Shown here in pieces: positions 60,969 to 64,000 of a stretch of DNA of 64,000 nt (within the stretch, counting starts at the first letter, position 1; each line of letters opens with the position of its first letter). Source of the stretch: JBLUOA01 sp048060095 (GTDB taxonomy: Bacteria > Pseudomonadota > Alphaproteobacteria > Rhodobacterales > Rhodobacteraceae); assembly GCF_048060095.1 (NCBI RefSeq), contig NZ_JBLUOA010000001.1, forward strand, positions 1,922,001-1,986,000, read 5' to 3'. The notes beneath the pieces were generated by a model. The model was not told where the DNA came from and made no database searches. It was given only the letters and a program-made list of their open reading frames with translations. The translations under genes were made by a program, and so were the position numbers.

Positions 60969-61002
60969 AGTCGAACTACTCCGCCGAACGAAGGAAACCG
61001 AA

Positions 61003-61484
61003 ATGGTCAGCATCGGATTTGAAAAACACGACCACGCGGTCTGCGTATCCGATGCGCTTTCAGCGGCGGAGCAATATTGCGCGGCGCACAAGCTGCAACT
61101 GACCAAGGTTCGGCATCGCGTTCTGGAAATCCTGCTCGGCCAGCACCGGGCGATGGGGGCATATGAAATCCTCGACCAGCTCAGCGCGGAAGGGATGGGA
61201 TCGCAACCCCCCGTTGCCTATCGGGCGCTCGATTTTCTGGTGTCGAACGGCTTTGCCCACAAGGTCGAAAAGCTGAACGCCTATATCGCCTGCTCCTACC
61301 CCGGAGAGGTGCATTCACCCGCCTTCATGATCTGCCGCGCCTGTGGTGCGGTGGTCGAGGCACAGTCGCGCGTCGCGACCGGCACGCTCGGCGACGCGGC
61401 TGAGGCGCTTGGGTTTCAGATTGAAAAGACGGTGGTGGAGGCCGAAGGGCTTTGCCCCGTCTGCAAATCCGAGGACGCGCCGTG

Positions 61485-61485
<1 letters not shown>
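61003..61485 (+). CDS. zur: Zinc uptake regulator Zur
   Basis: 160 residues, Fur family. Winged helix with QLTKVRHRVLEILLGQHRAMGAYEILD and PVAYRALDFLVSNGFAHKVE; metal-binding part with CSYPGEVHSPAFMICRACGAVVEA and the C-terminal CPVCKS, giving two CxxC motifs for structural zinc. Represses znu genes when zinc is sufficient. Coupled to znuC by TGATG. Confidence 0.93.
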
Positions 61486-62238
<753 letters not shown>

Positions 62239-62246
<8 letters not shown>

Positions 62247-63033
62247 TGATTTCCTGATCCGCGCCGCGCTGGCGGGCGTTGGCGTTGCCGTGGCGGCCGC
62301 CCCGCTCGGCTGCTTTGTCGTCTGGCGCAAGATGGCGTATTTTGGTGATGCGACCGCGCACGCGGCGATTTTGGGCGTGGCGCTGTCGCTGGCGCTTTCA
62401 ACGTCGATCTTCGTCGGGGCGCTTGCCGTGGCGCTTGTCATGGCGCTGGCCGTCTCCACCCTGTCCGAACGGCGCTATGCCATCGACACATTGCTGGGCG
62501 TGCTCGCCCATTCGGCGCTGGCGTTTGGGTTGGTTGCGGTGTCTTTCATCAGCGGCGTGCGCCTTGATCTGATGGCCTACCTGTTCGGCGAAATCCTTGC
62601 TGTGACGGTCACCGACCTTGTTGTGATCTGGGGCGGGGCCGCGCTGGTGCTCGCGCTGATCGGGTGGCGTTGGTCGGCGATGCTGACGGCGACCCTGAAC
62701 CGAGATCTTGCCTATGCGAGCGGCATAGACCCGCGGCGGGAACAACTGATCCTGACGGTCAGCCTTGCCATTGTCGTCGCAGTGGCGATCAAGGTGGTCG
62801 GTGCCCTGCTGATCGCCGCGATGCTGATTATACCGGCCGCAACCGCGCGCCCGATCAGCAAAACGCCGGAAATCATGGCCGCGCTCGCCGCGGTTATCGG
62901 CGCGGCGTCGGCGCTGCTGGGGCTGCGGCTGTCGTTCCTTTACGACACACCGACAGGGCCGACGATCGTCTGCGTCGCGGCCCTGCTGTTTGCGGCGTCG
63001 AACCTGCTGGGGCTGGCCCGCCGATCCGCCTAG
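62239..63033 (+). CDS. znuB: Zinc ABC transporter permease
   Basis: 264 residues with about eight membrane helices. ZnuB blocks: AAPLGCFVVWRKMAYFGDATAHAAILG, YLFGEILAVTVTDLVVIW, VVGALLIAAMLIIPAATAR and DTPTGPTIVCVAALLF at the end. Start at the ATG (MLDDFLIRAAL) that overlaps the znuC stop by 8 bp, with GGAG 10 bases upstream. A longer frame upstream reads the znuC repeat out of frame and is not coding. Confidence 0.94.
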
Positions 63034-64000
63034 GCGATCCCGCCCTTCACCAATCCCGCGGCAAGCTGCGCATAGGCTTCGGAAAGCGGTCCGTCCTCTG
63101 CCGCGATGGGCGTTCCGGCGTCTCCGGCTTCGCGCACGCGCAGATCAAGCGGCAGCTCGCCCAGCAGCGGCACGCCCAGTTTCTCCGCCTCTTTCCGCAC
63201 GCCGCCGTGGCCGAAGATATGCGCCTCGTGCCCGCAATTGGGGCAGACATAGGCCGACATATTCTCGATCAGCCCCAGAACCGGGGTCTTCAATGTTGCG
63301 AACATATTGATCGCCTTGCGCGCGTCCAGAAGCGCAACGTCCTGCGGCGTCGAAACGACGAGCGCCCCGGTCAGCGCGGTGCGCTGGCACAGGGTCAGTT
63401 GAACGTCCCCGGTGCCCGGCGGCAGATCGACGATCAAAACGTCAAGCTCCCCCCATTCGACCTGACCAAGCATTTGTTGCAGCGCGCCCATCAACATCGG
63501 ACCGCGCCAGACGACCGCCTGATCCGGGTCGACCATCAGGCCAATCGACATCATCGTGACCCCATGCGCCTGAAGCGGGATGATGGTTTTGCCATCGGGC
63601 GAGGCCGGGCGTTTGTTGACCCCCATCATGCGGGGTTGCGAGGGGCCGTAGATGTCCGCGTCAAGCAATCCGACACGCCGCCCCTGCCGGGCGAGCGCCA
63701 CGGCAAGGTTCGACGACACAGTCGATTTCCCGACGCCCCCCTTCCCCGACGCAATCGCCAGAATGCGATCAACGCCCGTCACCGCCTGCGGTCCCTGCTG
63801 CCCGGTCGGGTGTCGCCCGATCTTGAGGCTTGGCGCATCACCTTTCGGCGGACCCGAAGGAGCGGGTTTCGACGATGCGGCAGGGGCGGTCAGAACGATG
63901 GACGTTGAGTCTACCCCTTCAATCGCCGAAACAACCTGATCGGCCACATCCCTGACCGGCGAAAGCTTCGCCGCGACCTCGGCGGACTCAGCCTCGATCA
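63030..64000 (-). CDS. mrp: Mrp/NBP35-type iron-sulfur carrier ATPase, 5' end outside window
   Basis: The frame is open to the right window edge. The visible ~323 residues hold the end of an N-terminal DUF59/MIP18-like domain (EVAAKLSPVRDVADQVVSAI), a Pro/Ala linker, the deviant Walker A ASGKGGVGKSTVSSNLAVAL, GLLDADIYGPSQPRMMG, DVLIVDLPPGTGDVQLTLCQ and the cluster-binding CxxC in AYVCPNCGHEAHIFG. It assembles or carries Fe-S clusters in the cytoplasm. Stop overlaps that of the convergent znuB. Confidence 0.94.
   Translation of the reverse strand, partial: IEAESAEVAAKLSPVRDVADQVVSAIEGVDSTSIVLTAPAASSKPAPSGPPKGDAPSLKIGRHPTGQQGPQAVTGVDRILAIASGKGGVGKSTVSSNLAVALARQGRRVGLLDADIYGPSQPRMMGVNKRPASPDGKTIIPLQAHGVTMMSIGLMVDPDQAVVWRGPMLMGALQQMLGQVEWGELDVLIVDLPPGTGDVQLTLCQRTALTGALVVSTPQDVALLDARKAINMFATLKTPVLGLIENMSAYVCPNCGHEAHIFGHGGVRKEAEKLGVPLLGELPLDLRVREAGDAGTPIAAEDGPLSEAYAQLAAGLVKGGIA

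Noticed and set aside
62664..63908. 414-codon plus-strand frame over znuB and mrp
   Set aside because: Crosses two well-supported genes in other frames and has no recognisable motif.

Overview
This 64 kb window is a gene-dense, high-GC stretch of chromosome from an alphaproteobacterium, most likely a Roseobacter-group member of the Rhodobacteraceae. The pointers are a PDH operon with a lipoyl domain on E1-beta, a class I fructose-bisphosphate aldolase, a Fur/Mur protein lacking the usual zinc CxxC, a divergent znuA / zur-znuC-znuB locus, an imuA-imuB-dnaE2 cassette behind a GTTC-N7-GTTC LexA box, and Rhodobacterales-type gene transfer agent (GTA) sequences. I see no rRNA, tRNA, CRISPR array, insertion sequence or integrase. 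About 63 protein genes are supported, many with 1-8 bp start/stop overlaps.

Layout. 1-6.8 kb: 3' end of rsmA, a DUF4167 protein, prfA-prmC, a small exported protein, DUF1499, speB, an M20 amidohydrolase and mazG. 6.8-15.3 kb: an orphan periplasmic iron-binding protein behind an IscR-like palindrome, a nucleoside hydrolase with a GNAT, selO, a YjdF-like membrane protein, an EEP-family hydrolase, a CPA1 antiporter, a DUF533 protein and a Fur/Mur regulator. 15.3-28.4 kb: an EamA exporter, eno, DUF2189, DUF4329, anmK, tyrS, DUF3179, two cyclophilins, pgk, class I aldolase, an AidB-like acyl-CoA dehydrogenase and an FtsB-like protein. 28.4-33.8 kb: PDH operon (E1-alpha, a VOC protein, E1-beta, E2), cysE and a DksA-type protein.

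33.8-37 kb holds the most unusual locus: what looks like a collapsed GTA cluster. A GTA g1-like gene is followed by one open frame in which the ATPase half of the large terminase (g2) runs straight into the C-terminal two thirds of the tail host-specificity protein (g15). The portal, protease, capsid and tail genes that should lie between are gone. 37-43.6 kb: glycosyltransferase, mltG and a fatty-acid synthesis run (fabF, acpP, fabG, fabD) interrupted by a divergent HisA paralog. 43.7-50.5 kb: a cytochrome b561-YceI fusion and the SOS mutagenesis cassette. 50.6-57.3 kb: a catabolic/transport island (PfkB kinase, GMC oxidoreductase, TRAP transporter, IclR regulator). 57.4-64 kb: modABC, the zinc uptake locus with candidate Zur operators and a His-Asp repeat in ZnuC, and the 3' part of mrp.

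The window links central metabolism (eno, pgk, aldolase, PDH) and cell-envelope lipid synthesis with metal homeostasis (iron, molybdate, zinc, Fur/Mur, Zur). Family assignments come from motifs read by eye and from general knowledge of the families; no database search was run.
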